Part shown: positions 17,829 through 27,280 of the stretch, one piece after another
How positions within the stretch are numbered: the first letter of the stretch is position 1
How the letters are laid out: each line of letters opens with the position of its first letter
Assembly (NCBI RefSeq): GCF_900107735.1
Contig: NZ_FNQV01000010.1
Location: forward strand, 62,001 to 126,000
Direction of reading: 5' to 3'
Length of the DNA: 64,000 bases
Source: Bowdeniella nasicola
GTDB lineage: Bacteria > Actinomycetota > Actinomycetes > Actinomycetales > Actinomycetaceae
Notes under the pieces: generated by a model
What the model saw: the letters and a program-made list of their open reading frames with translations, nothing else
The model's database searches: none
What the model was told of the DNA's origin: nothing
Position numbers and translations under genes: made by a program

Positions 17829-19100
17829 ATGTTCAGGGCACGTTCTTTGCGAGTGGCAGCGATGGCCGCTGCTGCTGGATGTCTCGTTCTTCAAGGCGCG
17901 ATCGCGTATGCGCACGAGAGCACCAACGCGGCCGACGCCGCGCAGACGGTGGAAGTCGCCGCACCGCAGATCGAAGATCAGATCAGCGCAGCAGAGATGC
18001 AGGACTTGATGTTTGTGGCGGAGCAGAGTGGCGCTCCACTGGACGAGGTGATCGAGCGATACGCCTGGAACGACAACTTTGCCTTGGCTGCGGCGGAAAT
18101 CCGGGACACGTACCCCGACCTGTTCTCCAGTGCCGAGATTGTCGACGCGCACCACGCTTGGGTAGCCTTCAAGGGCTCCCCTCCTGAGGGGGTGCACGCC
18201 GTCCTCGATTCCTTCGCCCGCGTCGCGCCATCCGTCAAGGTTGAACTGCGAGGTGGCGAGGGCTACTCCGAACGGGAGTTGCAGGCCTCTATCGAGAGCG
18301 TTCATTACGCCGTCTACGAATCTCCGGGGGTCCGAGACGCCGCCACGAGCTTCGACGCCGCCACTCGCACGATCACGACGAGTGTCGTCCTCGCCGACGG
18401 GCTGCAAGAGTCGGTCGTCACCGACCTGAATACAACCGCACAAGAAGCGCTCGTGGCTGCCTCCGCCAAGTCGCTCGGCATCGCTGCGGTCGTGGACGTT
18501 TCCGACCGTGCGGTTCTCGGCGGGGTCGACAGTTCGAGCTATCACTACGGAGGTGAGGTTCTCTCGGGTTGCACCTCCGGGTTCGGGACCAGGGCTTCGA
18601 GCAGTACCAGCGGCACCCGCGGGATCGCCACCGCCGGTCACTGTGGCAACAGCCAGAGTGACGATGGCTCTGCGCTGACCTACCAGGGTGGGCACGTGGG
18701 GACCCACGGCGACTTCCAGTGGCACACGGGGCCAAGGACGGAGTCTGACGACTTCTATGCAGGTACCGCGAGCACGACTGAGACGACCCTTCGTGATGTC
18801 TCAGCTGTAGGGTCGCCGACCGTGGGCCAGACGCTCTGCAAGAACGGGGCGACGAACCATGCAAGCTGCCAACAGGTGCGGGCGCTGAATCACTGCAACG
18901 GAAGTGCATGCAACCTCGTGATGATGGGCGCGCGCCTGGCCGCCGGAGGGGACAGCGGCGGACCTATCTACTGGGGAAACACCGCATACGGTCTGCACCA
19001 AGGCTGGAAATACGACCCGGCTTGGCCCGCCGACCGTGACCTGTTCTCTCGGGCTGACCGGATCGACAACGCCCTCGGTGTCTGGGTTGCGACGAATTGA
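17829..19100 (+). CDS. Secreted S1-family serine protease (streptogrisin/alpha-lytic type)
   Basis: 423 residues with a signal peptide (residues 1-30, cleavage near AYA-HES), an acidic pro-region to about residue 190, and a chymotrypsin-like domain. The catalytic triad is visible: His271 in TAGHCGN, Asp307 or 308 in TESDDFYAG and Ser376 in GGDSGGPIYWG. Cysteines are placed as in the streptogrisin group. ATG 17829 follows GAGGAG. The gene starts about 108 bp after the IS21 end and overlaps a small membrane gene by four bases. It sits inside the broken GH101 gene, so it arrived by insertion or replacement. Confidence 0.88.
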   Translation: MFRARSLRVAAMAAAAGCLVLQGAIAYAHESTNAADAAQTVEVAAPQIEDQISAAEMQDLMFVAEQSGAPLDEVIERYAWNDNFALAAAEIRDTYPDLFSSAEIVDAHHAWVAFKGSPPEGVHAVLDSFARVAPSVKVELRGGEGYSERELQASIESVHYAVYESPGVRDAATSFDAATRTITTSVVLADGLQESVVTDLNTTAQEALVAASAKSLGIAAVVDVSDRAVLGGVDSSSYHYGGEVLSGCTSGFGTRASSSTSGTRGIATAGHCGNSQSDDGSALTYQGGHVGTHGDFQWHTGPRTESDDFYAGTASTTETTLRDVSAVGSPTVGQTLCKNGATNHASCQQVRALNHCNGSACNLVMMGARLAAGGDSGGPIYWGNTAYGLHQGWKYDPAWPADRDLFSRADRIDNALGVWVATN

Positions 19101-19504
19101 GAGCGAAACGTCCGCCGGGCAGCAAGGCTGCGAACCAGACCGGGCGAAAAAGAACCCGCTGGGTTGTCGCGGCCTTGCTGCTCGCGGTCGCGGTGGTCGC
19201 TGTCGCCGTCACGCTGACACGAGGCGTCTCTTGGCGCGACCAGGTTCCGGTCACTCGTGCGATCCTGTCCGCTGAGGATAGCCTCACCCTCGTGGTCAAT
19301 ACGTGCGGCGGTGAACCCGCTGTTGATCTGTTGCGCGAGCAGAACGAGACGGTGGAGGTTGCTGTCGTCTCGACTCGTACCTTCGGCGGGTCCGGGGGCG
19401 AAGATTGCCAGGACACAATCGAGGTAAAGCTCCAGGCACCGCTCGGCGATCGAAACCTGGTCGATGGTGCGACCGGCGACGACCTCGCCGTGGATAACGG
19501 CTAG
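19097..19504 (+). CDS. Small single-pass membrane protein paired with the S1 protease
   Basis: 135 residues starting TTG within the protease stop (TTGA overlap). Basic N-terminus (KRPPGSKAANQTGRKRTR), one helix at about 23-39 (VVAALLLAVAVVAVAV), then an external domain of about 95 residues with two cysteines (NTCGGEPA and GGEDCQDT). No family recognised. Coupled translation suggests it works with the protease, for example as an anchor or inhibitor; this is inference. Its stop lies at the junction with the GH101 remnant. Confidence 0.65.
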   Translation: MRAKRPPGSKAANQTGRKRTRWVVAALLLAVAVVAVAVTLTRGVSWRDQVPVTRAILSAEDSLTLVVNTCGGEPAVDLLREQNETVEVAVVSTRTFGGSGGEDCQDTIEVKLQAPLGDRNLVDGATGDDLAVDNG

Positions 19505-20868
19505 CTACCATCGGCGACAATCTTCACCTGTGCGAAGGGGTCTGCTTCGGGGCCAAGGCCAAGGTGGGCGGTGGTGCCGCGGTAGACGAACGGGCCGGGG
19601 CTGACGGTTCCGATGCGCGCGTCGCCGATCGTCGTGACGTTCGCGATCCAGCGGGCGTTGGACCCGGAGCGGGGGCCGTCGGAGGTGTTGTCGCTGACGG
19701 CGTTGGACATGAAGCCGGCCGCGAGCGCCTGCTCGTTGGCGCCGACCATGAAGCCGGTGTGGGTGCCAGGCTCTGCGGTTGCGACGTTCAGGCTCGTGTC
19801 CGGGTTCTGGGAGCGGCTGACGCCGAGCTTGCTCGTGATGATCGAGCCCTGCTGGGCGGCGGTGACGCTCTCGAGATCCAGGCCCGGGACCGCGATGCGG
19901 TGGACCTTGCTGTCCGGGTCGTTCACGTCGGTGATCGTCCAGGTCAGGACGCCGTCGGCAACCGTGATGGTGACGTTGAACGTGACGTCGAGGTCGGCGA
20001 CACTCAGGGCGTAGGTGGCGCTCGCGCCGGTGCCCGTGGGGGCCGCGACGGTGACGTCGTAAGGCTTTTCGTCGATCGTGACCTGCGTGAGGGGATCGCC
20101 GAGCTTGCCGGCGAGCTGGGCATCGCCGAGACGGTAATCGACGACCTGCGGGAAGTCAGGGTGGAGGCGGACGGACAGGCCGTCGGCACTCAGTTCGGGC
20201 GCGCCGTCGGGCACGACGATCTCGGGGCCGGGTGCTGGCGTGGGATCGGTGGGCTCGGCCGGTTCGGTCGGCTCGACGGGCTCGCTGCCGTCGTCGGTCA
20301 CGCTGAAGGCGTTGAACTCAGCGAGGGTAGCGACCTGTTCGGGGGTGTTGTTACCGCCCCAGGAGGCGTTGTAGACGACCTTGACGCAGCGCGCTGCGAC
20401 GGCGTCGAAGTCGATGACGACGTCGGCCTTGGGGTCGGTTTCTGCGGCGACATCGCCCTTGGCGACCTCGGTGAAGTCCGCCTCGCACGACTCGGCCTTC
20501 TGGATCGAGTACTGCGCCACGCGGCCGGAGCCGTTGGAGGACTGGCGCGGCGTGAGCACGACGCGGCCGAGGTCAACGGCTTCGTCAACCAGCTCGATGG
20601 TGAGGTGGTGCGGCAGCGGATCGACGCCGCCCGCCCACTTGGTGTGCCAGTAGGTTTCTTTGTTTCCATCAAGCACGAGCGCGGCGGCACCGTTGGGCGC
20701 TTCGGCACTCTCTTCGACGGAGCTCACGTCGACGATGGACATCTGGCTTTGGTCGATGGCGGTATAGACGGGCTCAGCAGCGGCAGGAGACGTGGTGGCT
20801 GGGAGGGCAAGTCCCGCACTCAAGAGACTACCTACCGCGATGACCCCAATGCTTCTTGCGAGGTTCAT
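19501..20868 (-). pseudogene. N-terminal part of GH101 endo-alpha-N-acetylgalactosaminidase, catalytic domain lost
   Basis: 455 residues of a secreted enzyme that would release core-1 O-glycans from mucins. Order: signal peptide (MNLARSIGVIAVGSLLSAG..., cleavage near AAA-EPV), an F5/8-type C (CBM32-like) domain (LVLDGNKETYWHTKW), a Pro/Thr/Glu linker, then the GH101 N-terminal beta-sandwich (GLSVRLHPDFPQVVDYRL through FVYRGTTAHLGLG). The frame stops at VKIVADGS where the family normally enters the catalytic barrel. ATG 20952 would add 28 residues. The rest of the gene is at 14720-15046; over 600 residues in between are missing. Confidence 0.8.
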
Positions 20869-21123
20869 GAACGTCTTGTGGCGACGGTAGCGCGATTCTG
20901 ATCGAACATGCAAGGTTTTGGATGAAATAGGTGGAATGCGCTCACTTTCCATCGTTTGACGGTGTGCGGAAATGATCGCTGGTCTGCTGTGTATTTGTGC
21001 AGTTTAGTCCGCACGTCTCACGTGGTGGTCGCACTATTGCGTCAGGTGTTGGTTGGTCCTAACGTCGAGCTCACCTGAGGAGCAGGTCCCCTCCTTGCTC
21101 CGGGTGTGAGCTAGGGAGATGTC

Positions 21124-22755
21124 ATGTCAATGAAGAAGCCGACGATGCGTCCGGGTGGTGATGCGAGCTCGGGCAATGGCCGCGAGCAGTGGACCGGCCA
21201 GTACGGATTTATTCTCGCCGCGATCGGCTCAGCCGTCGGGCTGGGCAATATTTGGCGCTTTCCGGGCGTCGCTTATTCCAACGGCGGCGGCGCATTCCTC
21301 ATCCCCTACCTCGTCGCGCTGCTGACGGCGGGCATTCCGATCCTGCTGCTCGATTACTCGCTCGGTCATCGCTTTCGGGGCGGGGCGCCGGCCGTCTTTC
21401 GTCGGCTCAGCAAGAACTTTGAGGTGATCGGCTGGCTTCAGGTGATGATCTCGTTTGTCATCATCACCTACTACGCCGTCATTTTGGCCTGGGCGCTGCG
21501 CTATATGTTCTTCTCTCTCAACGAGGCCTGGGGCGAGGACACGCTCGGGTTCTTTGTTGGGGACTTCTTGCAGGTAGGTCCGGCGGAGTTTTCTGCGAAG
21601 ATTGTTCCCGGGATCTTCTGGCCGCTGATCGGCTTGTGGATTGTGGCAGCGATTGTCATGGCCCTCGGGATTTCGGGCGGTCTGGAGCGCGTAAACAAGA
21701 TCTTCATGCCGCTGCTGATTGTCATCTTCCTCATCCTTGTGGTGCGGGCTCTGATGCTCCCGGGCGCGGTTGACGGGTTGAACTCCTTCTTCACACCGAA
21801 CTGGCAGGCGCTGGCCGATCCGCAGGTGTGGATCGCGGCCTATTCGCAGATCTTCTTCTCGCTGTCGGTCGCCTTTGGCATCATGCTGACCTACTCCTCG
21901 TATCTGCGGCGACGGTCCAACCTGGCGCCGACGGCGCTCGTGGCCGGGTTTGCGAACTCATCTTTCGAAATTCTCGCGGGTTTCGGAGTGTTTGCCACGC
22001 TCGGCTTCCTCGCTTTCCAGCAGGGGGTGGGCGTTAACGAATTGCAGGGCATCACTGGACCGATCTTGTCATTCGTCACGTTCCCCGCGGTGATTTCGAT
22101 GATGCCGGGCGGCCCGTTCTTCGGCGTGATTTTCTTTGCCTCGCTCGTCATCGCGGGATTCACCTCGCTGATTTCGCTGCTGCAGGTGGTCTCGTCTGCA
22201 CTGCAGGAAAAATTCGGGATGAACCGCCGGCTCGCCGCCCTCATCACGTGTGGCACGACCGGGATTCTATCGATCGGGCTGTATTCGACCACGAACGGGT
22301 TGAACGCGCTGGATGTCGTCGATAAGTTCATCAACGAACTGGGCATCGTGGCCTCGGCCATTCTCATGACACTGCTCGTGTCCTACGTCGTCAAGAAACT
22401 GCCCGAGCTACGCGCGCACATCAACCACTATTCGACGCTCGCGATCGGCCCGTGGTGGTACATCGTGATCGGGGCGCTCGTGCCGATCGTTCTGACCGTC
22501 ATCTTCGTCGCGACGGCCTACTCCCTCGTGACCGAGGGCTATGACCCGGATTCGTATTCGACATCGTTTATTTACCAGTTCGGCTGGGGCATGCTCGTGC
22601 TCGTCGTGCTGTCCGCGTTTGTCTTCACCGTCGCGCCGTGGAAGACGAACGTTGATGAGTTCGACCCCGTCGACTTCCACGAAGACGGCGCCTCGGCGGG
22701 CGTACGTCAATCCCCCGGCGCTACCGCCTCACCCGACCAAAGGAGCAACCAATGA
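21124..22755 (+). CDS. metP: Sodium-dependent NSS-family transporter, MetP-like
   Basis: 543 residues with about 12 transmembrane helices of the LeuT fold. The first helix carries the family signature FILAAIGSAVGLGNIWRFP, which forms the Na+ and substrate sites. The 4-bp-overlapping MetS-like small gene matches the two-component methionine/alanine importer MetPS of Corynebacterium, so amino-acid uptake is likely. The substrate itself is inferred from that pairing. ATG 21124 follows GGGAG. Confidence 0.87.
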   Translation: MSMKKPTMRPGGDASSGNGREQWTGQYGFILAAIGSAVGLGNIWRFPGVAYSNGGGAFLIPYLVALLTAGIPILLLDYSLGHRFRGGAPAVFRRLSKNFEVIGWLQVMISFVIITYYAVILAWALRYMFFSLNEAWGEDTLGFFVGDFLQVGPAEFSAKIVPGIFWPLIGLWIVAAIVMALGISGGLERVNKIFMPLLIVIFLILVVRALMLPGAVDGLNSFFTPNWQALADPQVWIAAYSQIFFSLSVAFGIMLTYSSYLRRRSNLAPTALVAGFANSSFEILAGFGVFATLGFLAFQQGVGVNELQGITGPILSFVTFPAVISMMPGGPFFGVIFFASLVIAGFTSLISLLQVVSSALQEKFGMNRRLAALITCGTTGILSIGLYSTTNGLNALDVVDKFINELGIVASAILMTLLVSYVVKKLPELRAHINHYSTLAIGPWWYIVIGALVPIVLTVIFVATAYSLVTEGYDPDSYSTSFIYQFGWGMLVLVVLSAFVFTVAPWKTNVDEFDPVDFHEDGASAGVRQSPGATASPDQRSNQ

Positions 22756-22898
22756 CTACCACCGCAATCGTCATGATGGCTGTTGCTATCGCGACAGTAT
22801 GGGGCGGCCTCGCGGTTTCCGTTGCCTATCTTGTTACGCACCCCGTAGAAGAAGAAGTTGACGGCCGGCAGAACTCAAGCGCTCACTTGGATGTCTAG
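22752..22898 (+). CDS. metS: MetS-like NSS transporter small subunit
   Basis: 48 residues in one reading: MTTTAIVMMAVAIATVWGG, then a hydrophobic LAVSVAYLV and an acidic tail ending in SAHLDV. One membrane helix, as in the MetS/MetI small subunits required for transport by MetP-type permeases. ATG is inside the metP stop (ATGA). Confidence 0.85.
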   Translation: MTTTAIVMMAVAIATVWGGLAVSVAYLVTHPVEEEVDGRQNSSAHLDV

Positions 22899-23039
22899 GG
22901 GGTAAAGGTCCACAAGCTTCGCACATAGTCGAACAACTCATTGCGTTGGTAGCCTTTAGGTAATACAAATAACCCTCACGTACGCTTGACCGAAATGCTC
23001 TTGACGGAGCGCCCCGACAAAAGGATGTGTCTACCGGAC

Positions 23040-23792
23040 ATGAACACCACTCCTCGCACACACTCCCCGCTCGACCGCCGCACTGTTGTCTCAGGAGCCG
23101 CCTGGGCGGTGCCTGCAATCGCGCTCGGAACCAGCGCTCCTGCGTTCGCTACGTCCGAATGTTTAAGCATTCCGACAATCAACACGTGGAGGATGACGAA
23201 TAAGGACGTCAACGAAAAGCCGTTCCGGTTCAGGGGTAACTCCACGCTGGAAGCGATCATCGACTGGGCGTGGTGGTATAGGAACGACCGACCGGCCTTC
23301 GGCTACGGATGGGCGACCACGACGCTTCGGGTCGAGCCCGGACACCGATACACAATCAGGCTCGGCCTTGAAACCTGTAAAGGCTATAACTGGCCGGGTC
23401 CCGGATCCCCTGAATCCTGCGACACGAACAACACCACGTTGGATGTGTCGTGGATCCCCAGCGGCGGCCAGCCAGTCTCTCTTTTCAAAGGCTCGACGCA
23501 ACCGACCAGTGGGTACGAGCACTTCGAACCGCCGCACAATTGCTCTGGGCCTGTGAGAAACCGGAATCCCCTATGGAGCGGGGTGAAGAACCGAGACGTC
23601 ACCTTCGATGTGCCGTGCGGGGCGCAGAACACCGGAACGCTCCAACTGCAATTCACGGCATACCCGCACGACTTGGTGACCTCTGCAGGCAATCAGAGCA
23701 ATTATTCCAAAACGAAGTTCTCTAACCAGAACAACGATGACTGGCGCGTGACCCCAACAGTCGTGTCATGTGAGCGAATCGCCAGCTGCTAG
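23040..23792 (+). CDS. Tat-exported Cys-containing surface protein, unknown family
   Basis: 250 residues. The N-terminus has a twin-arginine-type signal (SPLDRRTVVSGAAWAVPAIAL) with cleavage near AFA-TSE. The mature part is rich in Trp, Gly, Pro and Asn and contains seven cysteines (SECLS, LETCKG, PESCDT, HNCSGP, VPCGAQ, VVSCERIASC), suggesting a disulfide-stabilised beta fold. No enzymatic motif is visible. Local base composition is lower in GC than the neighbours. An in-frame ATG at 23025 is an alternative start. Its end overlaps the convergent patatin gene by four bases. Confidence 0.7.
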   Translation: MNTTPRTHSPLDRRTVVSGAAWAVPAIALGTSAPAFATSECLSIPTINTWRMTNKDVNEKPFRFRGNSTLEAIIDWAWWYRNDRPAFGYGWATTTLRVEPGHRYTIRLGLETCKGYNWPGPGSPESCDTNNTTLDVSWIPSGGQPVSLFKGSTQPTSGYEHFEPPHNCSGPVRNRNPLWSGVKNRDVTFDVPCGAQNTGTLQLQFTAYPHDLVTSAGNQSNYSKTKFSNQNNDDWRVTPTVVSCERIASC

Positions 23793-24667
23793 CGGCCGAG
23801 GAACTCGCGGATGGCTGGGAGCTCCCGGCGGGCTTGGTCTAGGCCGAGCCGATGCGCAGCCCACAGCTTGTTCAGGTTGCGCTCACCGTTGGTGATGGGC
23901 ATGGTTTCGGGCGCAAATACGTAGGCTCGACCGGCCTTTTCCAGCTCGAAGATGTGCTCGCGCGCGTCGTTGTAGCGCACGTGCCGATCTGTTAGGGCCT
24001 CGTAGACGGCGGGATAGCGTCGGTAATGCTGGCGAATATAGCGAGAAAAGCGCTGCGGACCTTTGACGTAGGAGCGCGGCTGGGTTAGCACGATGACAAA
24101 CTTGGAAAACCCGTCGGCCTCGGCCTTGTCGATCGCGATGCCGCCGGCGCCCCCGAGGGCGCCGTCGACGTAAACCTCGCCGTCGAGGGTGACGGGCGGC
24201 ATGAGGATCGGCATCGCTGAGGAAGCTTGGACGCGCGTCATGAGATCGCGGATGTCGCCGATATCGCGCTTGGACCACCATGTTTGTTCACCGCTGCGGG
24301 CGTTGAAGCCGCCGATGCGGAAGTCGGCGGGGTTTGCCATGAACGCGTCGTAATCGAAGGGGAAGGCTTGGCCGGGCAGGCCCGAGACCTGGTAGATGTA
24401 ATGCGAGTTGAATAGGCCTTGGCCACGCAGGAAGGTGCGCCAGTTGCCAAGGAGCGGGTCGGCGGCGATTTCGACGAAGGCCTGGCGGGCGCGCTCGGGG
24501 GATTTGGCGATGTAATTGCACGTCATCGACGAACCCGCCGAGATGCCGGCCACCCAGCGAAAATCGAGCCCGGCCTCGATGAGCACGACGGCCATGGCGG
24601 AGGTGTAGGCGCCGCGCATGCCGCCGCCCTCGAAAATGAGGGCGGTGTTGGTAATTGGTTCAGTCAT
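23789..24667 (-). CDS. Patatin-like phospholipase family protein
   Basis: 292 residues of serine acyl hydrolase. The oxyanion loop is FEGGGMRGAY, the nucleophile serine is in GISAGSS, and the dyad aspartate is in VDGALGGAGG. It resembles the bacterial YjjU-type single-domain group. No signal peptide, so it probably acts on the inner membrane leaflet or on lipids in the cytoplasm. ATG 24667 chosen; longer forms upstream lack family similarity. Confidence 0.85.
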   Translation of the reverse strand: MTEPITNTALIFEGGGMRGAYTSAMAVVLIEAGLDFRWVAGISAGSSMTCNYIAKSPERARQAFVEIAADPLLGNWRTFLRGQGLFNSHYIYQVSGLPGQAFPFDYDAFMANPADFRIGGFNARSGEQTWWSKRDIGDIRDLMTRVQASSAMPILMPPVTLDGEVYVDGALGGAGGIAIDKAEADGFSKFVIVLTQPRSYVKGPQRFSRYIRQHYRRYPAVYEALTDRHVRYNDAREHIFELEKAGRAYVFAPETMPITNGERNLNKLWAAHRLGLDQARRELPAIREFLGR

Positions 24668-24768
24668 CGGCACTGAGCCTAGTCCGGCGCCCGGGCCCGC
24701 CGCACGTCGAACCGCATGGTGTGCCGAGCGGCGCGAGCAGTGCGAGCGGCTGCGGCGTGGCGGTCCCG

Positions 24769-25554
24769 CTAGGGCAGTTCGCGGCGGCGGAAGACCTCGA
24801 TGGCTGCGTAGGCGATGACGGCGGCACTCAGCAGGCTCGTCGCGATGGGGAGCCACAGCTCGGCCCCAGAGACGGATTCAGTGGCGATGCGCCCGGGCAG
24901 GGCCAGGATGCCGGCGGGGCTGTAGCGCGCGGCCGGCGGCCAGATGGCAAGGAGTTGCAAGACGAAGAACGCGCCGATGCCGATACCGGCGGCGCCGATC
25001 TGGCTGGCGAGCGCGGCCGAGGCGAGCCACGTGACCGCAAGCAGCAACGCGGCGGCGACGCACCAGGCCGCGGTGGCGGCCACGAGGCGCACCAGGACGC
25101 CGTCGGCGAAGAGCAGGGCCGTCATTCCCGCGGCGACGAGGGAGCCGAGCAGGCTCGTCGCGAGCGTGATGACAAGGCCGACGACCATCGTCGCGGTGAC
25201 GTAGGCGGCGCGCGAGACGCCGCGCGTGAGGAGGAATTGCGCGGTGCCACGCGCGACGTTGCCCGCGATCGCGCCGCCAGCGATGACGATGAGAGCGATA
25301 AGGACGATCTGGGTGAGGTTCTTTGTCCACTGGGTGGCGGCGTCGGTCGCGGTGGGCTCGGGGATGAGCTCTCTCAGGGCGGAATCGCCGAGGCTGGAGA
25401 GGATCGCGGGCAGGTAGTAGGCGGCGATGGGGCTTAAGAACGCGAAGATGGCGATGAGGACGACGATGACGACGAGGCGCGCGCCGCGCCGCCACGCGAG
25501 CCACTCGGTGGCGATCATGGTGCGCAGGCCGCTCATGGTGGTGGGGGCACTCAT
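24769..25554 (-). CDS. ABC-2-type transporter permease
   Basis: 261 residues with six hydrophobic segments, including LVVIVVLIAIFAFLSPIAAYYL at the start, a pair near 80-100, and others across the C-terminal half. It overlaps the ATPase gene by four bases, so the two form one transporter. Last gene of the PadR-led operon. Substrate unknown; drug or lipid export is common for this class. Confidence 0.82.
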   Translation of the reverse strand: MSAPTTMSGLRTMIATEWLAWRRGARLVVIVVLIAIFAFLSPIAAYYLPAILSSLGDSALRELIPEPTATDAATQWTKNLTQIVLIALIVIAGGAIAGNVARGTAQFLLTRGVSRAAYVTATMVVGLVITLATSLLGSLVAAGMTALLFADGVLVRLVAATAAWCVAAALLLAVTWLASAALASQIGAAGIGIGAFFVLQLLAIWPPAARYSPAGILALPGRIATESVSGAELWLPIATSLLSAAVIAYAAIEVFRRRELP

Positions 25555-26393
25555 GCTGCACCGCCGCGCGTGAGCTCGACGTAGACGTCCTGCAGGCTCG
25601 CGCCCACCGCGCCCGCAGAGACAATGTCCGCACCTTGGTCTGCGAGCGCGTCACGGATCGCGCCCTCGCTTTCCGGTCCCGGCAGGCGGAGGCGGACCTC
25701 GTATTCGCCGGTGGCGGATCCGCGGGCGAGGACGTCAGCGATGGGGCCTTCGGCGATCATCGCGCCGTTGTGGATCATGCCGACGTGGGTGCACACCCGT
25801 TCGACGTCGGCCAACAGGTGGGAGGAAAACAGCACCGTCGTCTTGCCGCGCAGCGAGGCGAGCAGGGCGAGGACGTCGGCGCGGCCGAGCGGATCAAGGG
25901 CCGAGGTCGGCTCGTCGAGGATGAGGAGCTCGGGTGCGGAGATGAGCGCCGTCGCGATGCCGAGCCGCTGGGTCATGCCGCGGGAGAAGCCGCCGATGCG
26001 GCCGCGCACTCGCGCAAGTCCTGCGGTCGATAGCAGTGCGGGGATGCGCGCGTCGGTCACGTCCCGCGGCGTGCCAGAAACAGCGCCCGCGAGGCGCAGC
26101 GCCTCGGGTGCGGTGAGCCACGGGTAGAGGCCGGGGACGTCGGGCAGATAGGACACGCCGCGCACGGCCGGGGCGGGCAGCGTGCCACGCTCGATACCGA
26201 GGACGGTGATCGTGCCGCTCGTAGCGGCGGCCAGGGAGAGCGCGATGCGCAGCGTCGTCGTCTTGCCGGCACCGTTGGAGCCGATGAAACCGTAGATCGC
26301 GCCGCGCGGTACGGACATATTTAGGCCGTCGAGCGCGGTGTGCTCGCCGTAGCGTTTTGTCAGGCCTGTGGCCGACAGAGCGAGATCGCTCAT
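25551..26393 (-). CDS. ABC transporter ATP-binding protein
   Basis: 280 residues. Walker A GSNGAGKTTTLRIAL, Q-loop region in SYLPDVPGLYPWLT, an ABC signature in the form FSRGMTQRL, Walker B LLILDEPTSALDP and the H-switch in FSSHLLADVERV. The C-terminal 60 residues form the extra domain usual in ABC-2 exporters. It overlaps genes on both sides by four bases. Confidence 0.92.
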   Translation of the reverse strand: MSDLALSATGLTKRYGEHTALDGLNMSVPRGAIYGFIGSNGAGKTTTLRIALSLAAATSGTITVLGIERGTLPAPAVRGVSYLPDVPGLYPWLTAPEALRLAGAVSGTPRDVTDARIPALLSTAGLARVRGRIGGFSRGMTQRLGIATALISAPELLILDEPTSALDPLGRADVLALLASLRGKTTVLFSSHLLADVERVCTHVGMIHNGAMIAEGPIADVLARGSATGEYEVRLRLPGPESEGAIRDALADQGADIVSAGAVGASLQDVYVELTRGGAA

Positions 26394-26680
26394 CTCGTAT
26401 CGTCCGTTTCGGGATAGAGGAGGTCGCTGAGAGTCTCGCCAGCTCGTTGGTCCTCGGGCGGCGCTTCACTGTGCCGCGTGCGTTCGCGGATGACGATGAT
26501 GAGGAAAATCGTCGGGCCAACGATGCCCACCAGCAGGATGACGAGGAGCCAGGCAAACTTGTTGCCCGGCAGGAGCGCGGCGTCGGTGTGCAGCCAGATG
26601 ATCGCAGCGGTGACGGCGAGGACCGCCTGCACGATGACGAGGATCGCGAGGAGTTCGAGTGGGATGCCGACGTCGATCAT
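26390..26680 (-). CDS. PLDc_N-type small membrane protein
   Basis: 96 residues with two helices (about 7-28 and 42-64). The LPGNKFAWLLVILLVGIVGP stretch matches the phospholipase D N-terminal membrane domain found as a stand-alone protein next to ABC exporters. Acidic C-terminal tail. It overlaps the neighbouring genes by four bases. Confidence 0.75.
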   Translation of the reverse strand: MIDVGIPLELLAILVIVQAVLAVTAAIIWLHTDAALLPGNKFAWLLVILLVGIVGPTIFLIIVIRERTRHSEAPPEDQRAGETLSDLLYPETDDTR

Positions 26681-27279
26681 GAGCGCAGCTGGGTATCGAG
26701 TTCGCTGAGGGCCGCCTTGATGACTCCGACCGTGACGCCACCGGCGACGACGGGGTAGGCGAGGATCGAGGCGAGGACCGCCAGCGAGGGCTTGTCGGGG
26801 CGGGCGGCGGAACGTGCGGCAGCCAGCACGAGGCCCGTTGCCATGGTTTGGGCCCCCGTCGCGAGTGCCGATGCCGCCACGTTGGCGCCCGGGTCGTCCT
26901 TGCCGCTGAGCTGCGCGAGGCCAGCCGCGCCGACGGACAGGGCGATCGGGGCCGCGAGCGCCGCCGCGGGTGAGGCGAAGGACCGCGGCCGGAATGCGCT
27001 ATTCCAGCCCGTCGGCAGCTTCCTTGCGCGAACGCCCACGACGCCCGCGGCGACGATGGTGGTCGCGGCTCCCACGAGGGGCGCGAGTGCCAGCGCTCGG
27101 CGCACTCGGGCAGGGACGTAAGGGTCGAGGTCGGGCAGCGAGTCATCGGGGCGGATGAGGCCGAGCCTGACCGCGAGCGCACCGAGGTTGAGGTCCCACC
27201 CGAGACCGATCGTTCGGCGGACGAACAGCTGGGGGTTTTCTGGATCGAATTGTTTCAGCGCGGTGGGCGTCGTCGTCAT
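26677..27279 (-). CDS. DUF5808-like membrane protein
   Basis: 200 residues. The N-terminus DPENPQLFVRRTIGLGWDLN matches the DUF5808 pattern, often found with PadR regulators. Hydrophobic helices follow at about 68-82, 107-122 and 168-186. It lies directly after padR, suggesting a sensor or accessory role in the exporter; this is inference. Confidence 0.65.
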   Translation of the reverse strand: MTTTPTALKQFDPENPQLFVRRTIGLGWDLNLGALAVRLGLIRPDDSLPDLDPYVPARVRRALALAPLVGAATTIVAAGVVGVRARKLPTGWNSAFRPRSFASPAAALAAPIALSVGAAGLAQLSGKDDPGANVAASALATGAQTMATGLVLAAARSAARPDKPSLAVLASILAYPVVAGGVTVGVIKAALSELDTQLRS

Positions 27280-27280
27280 G

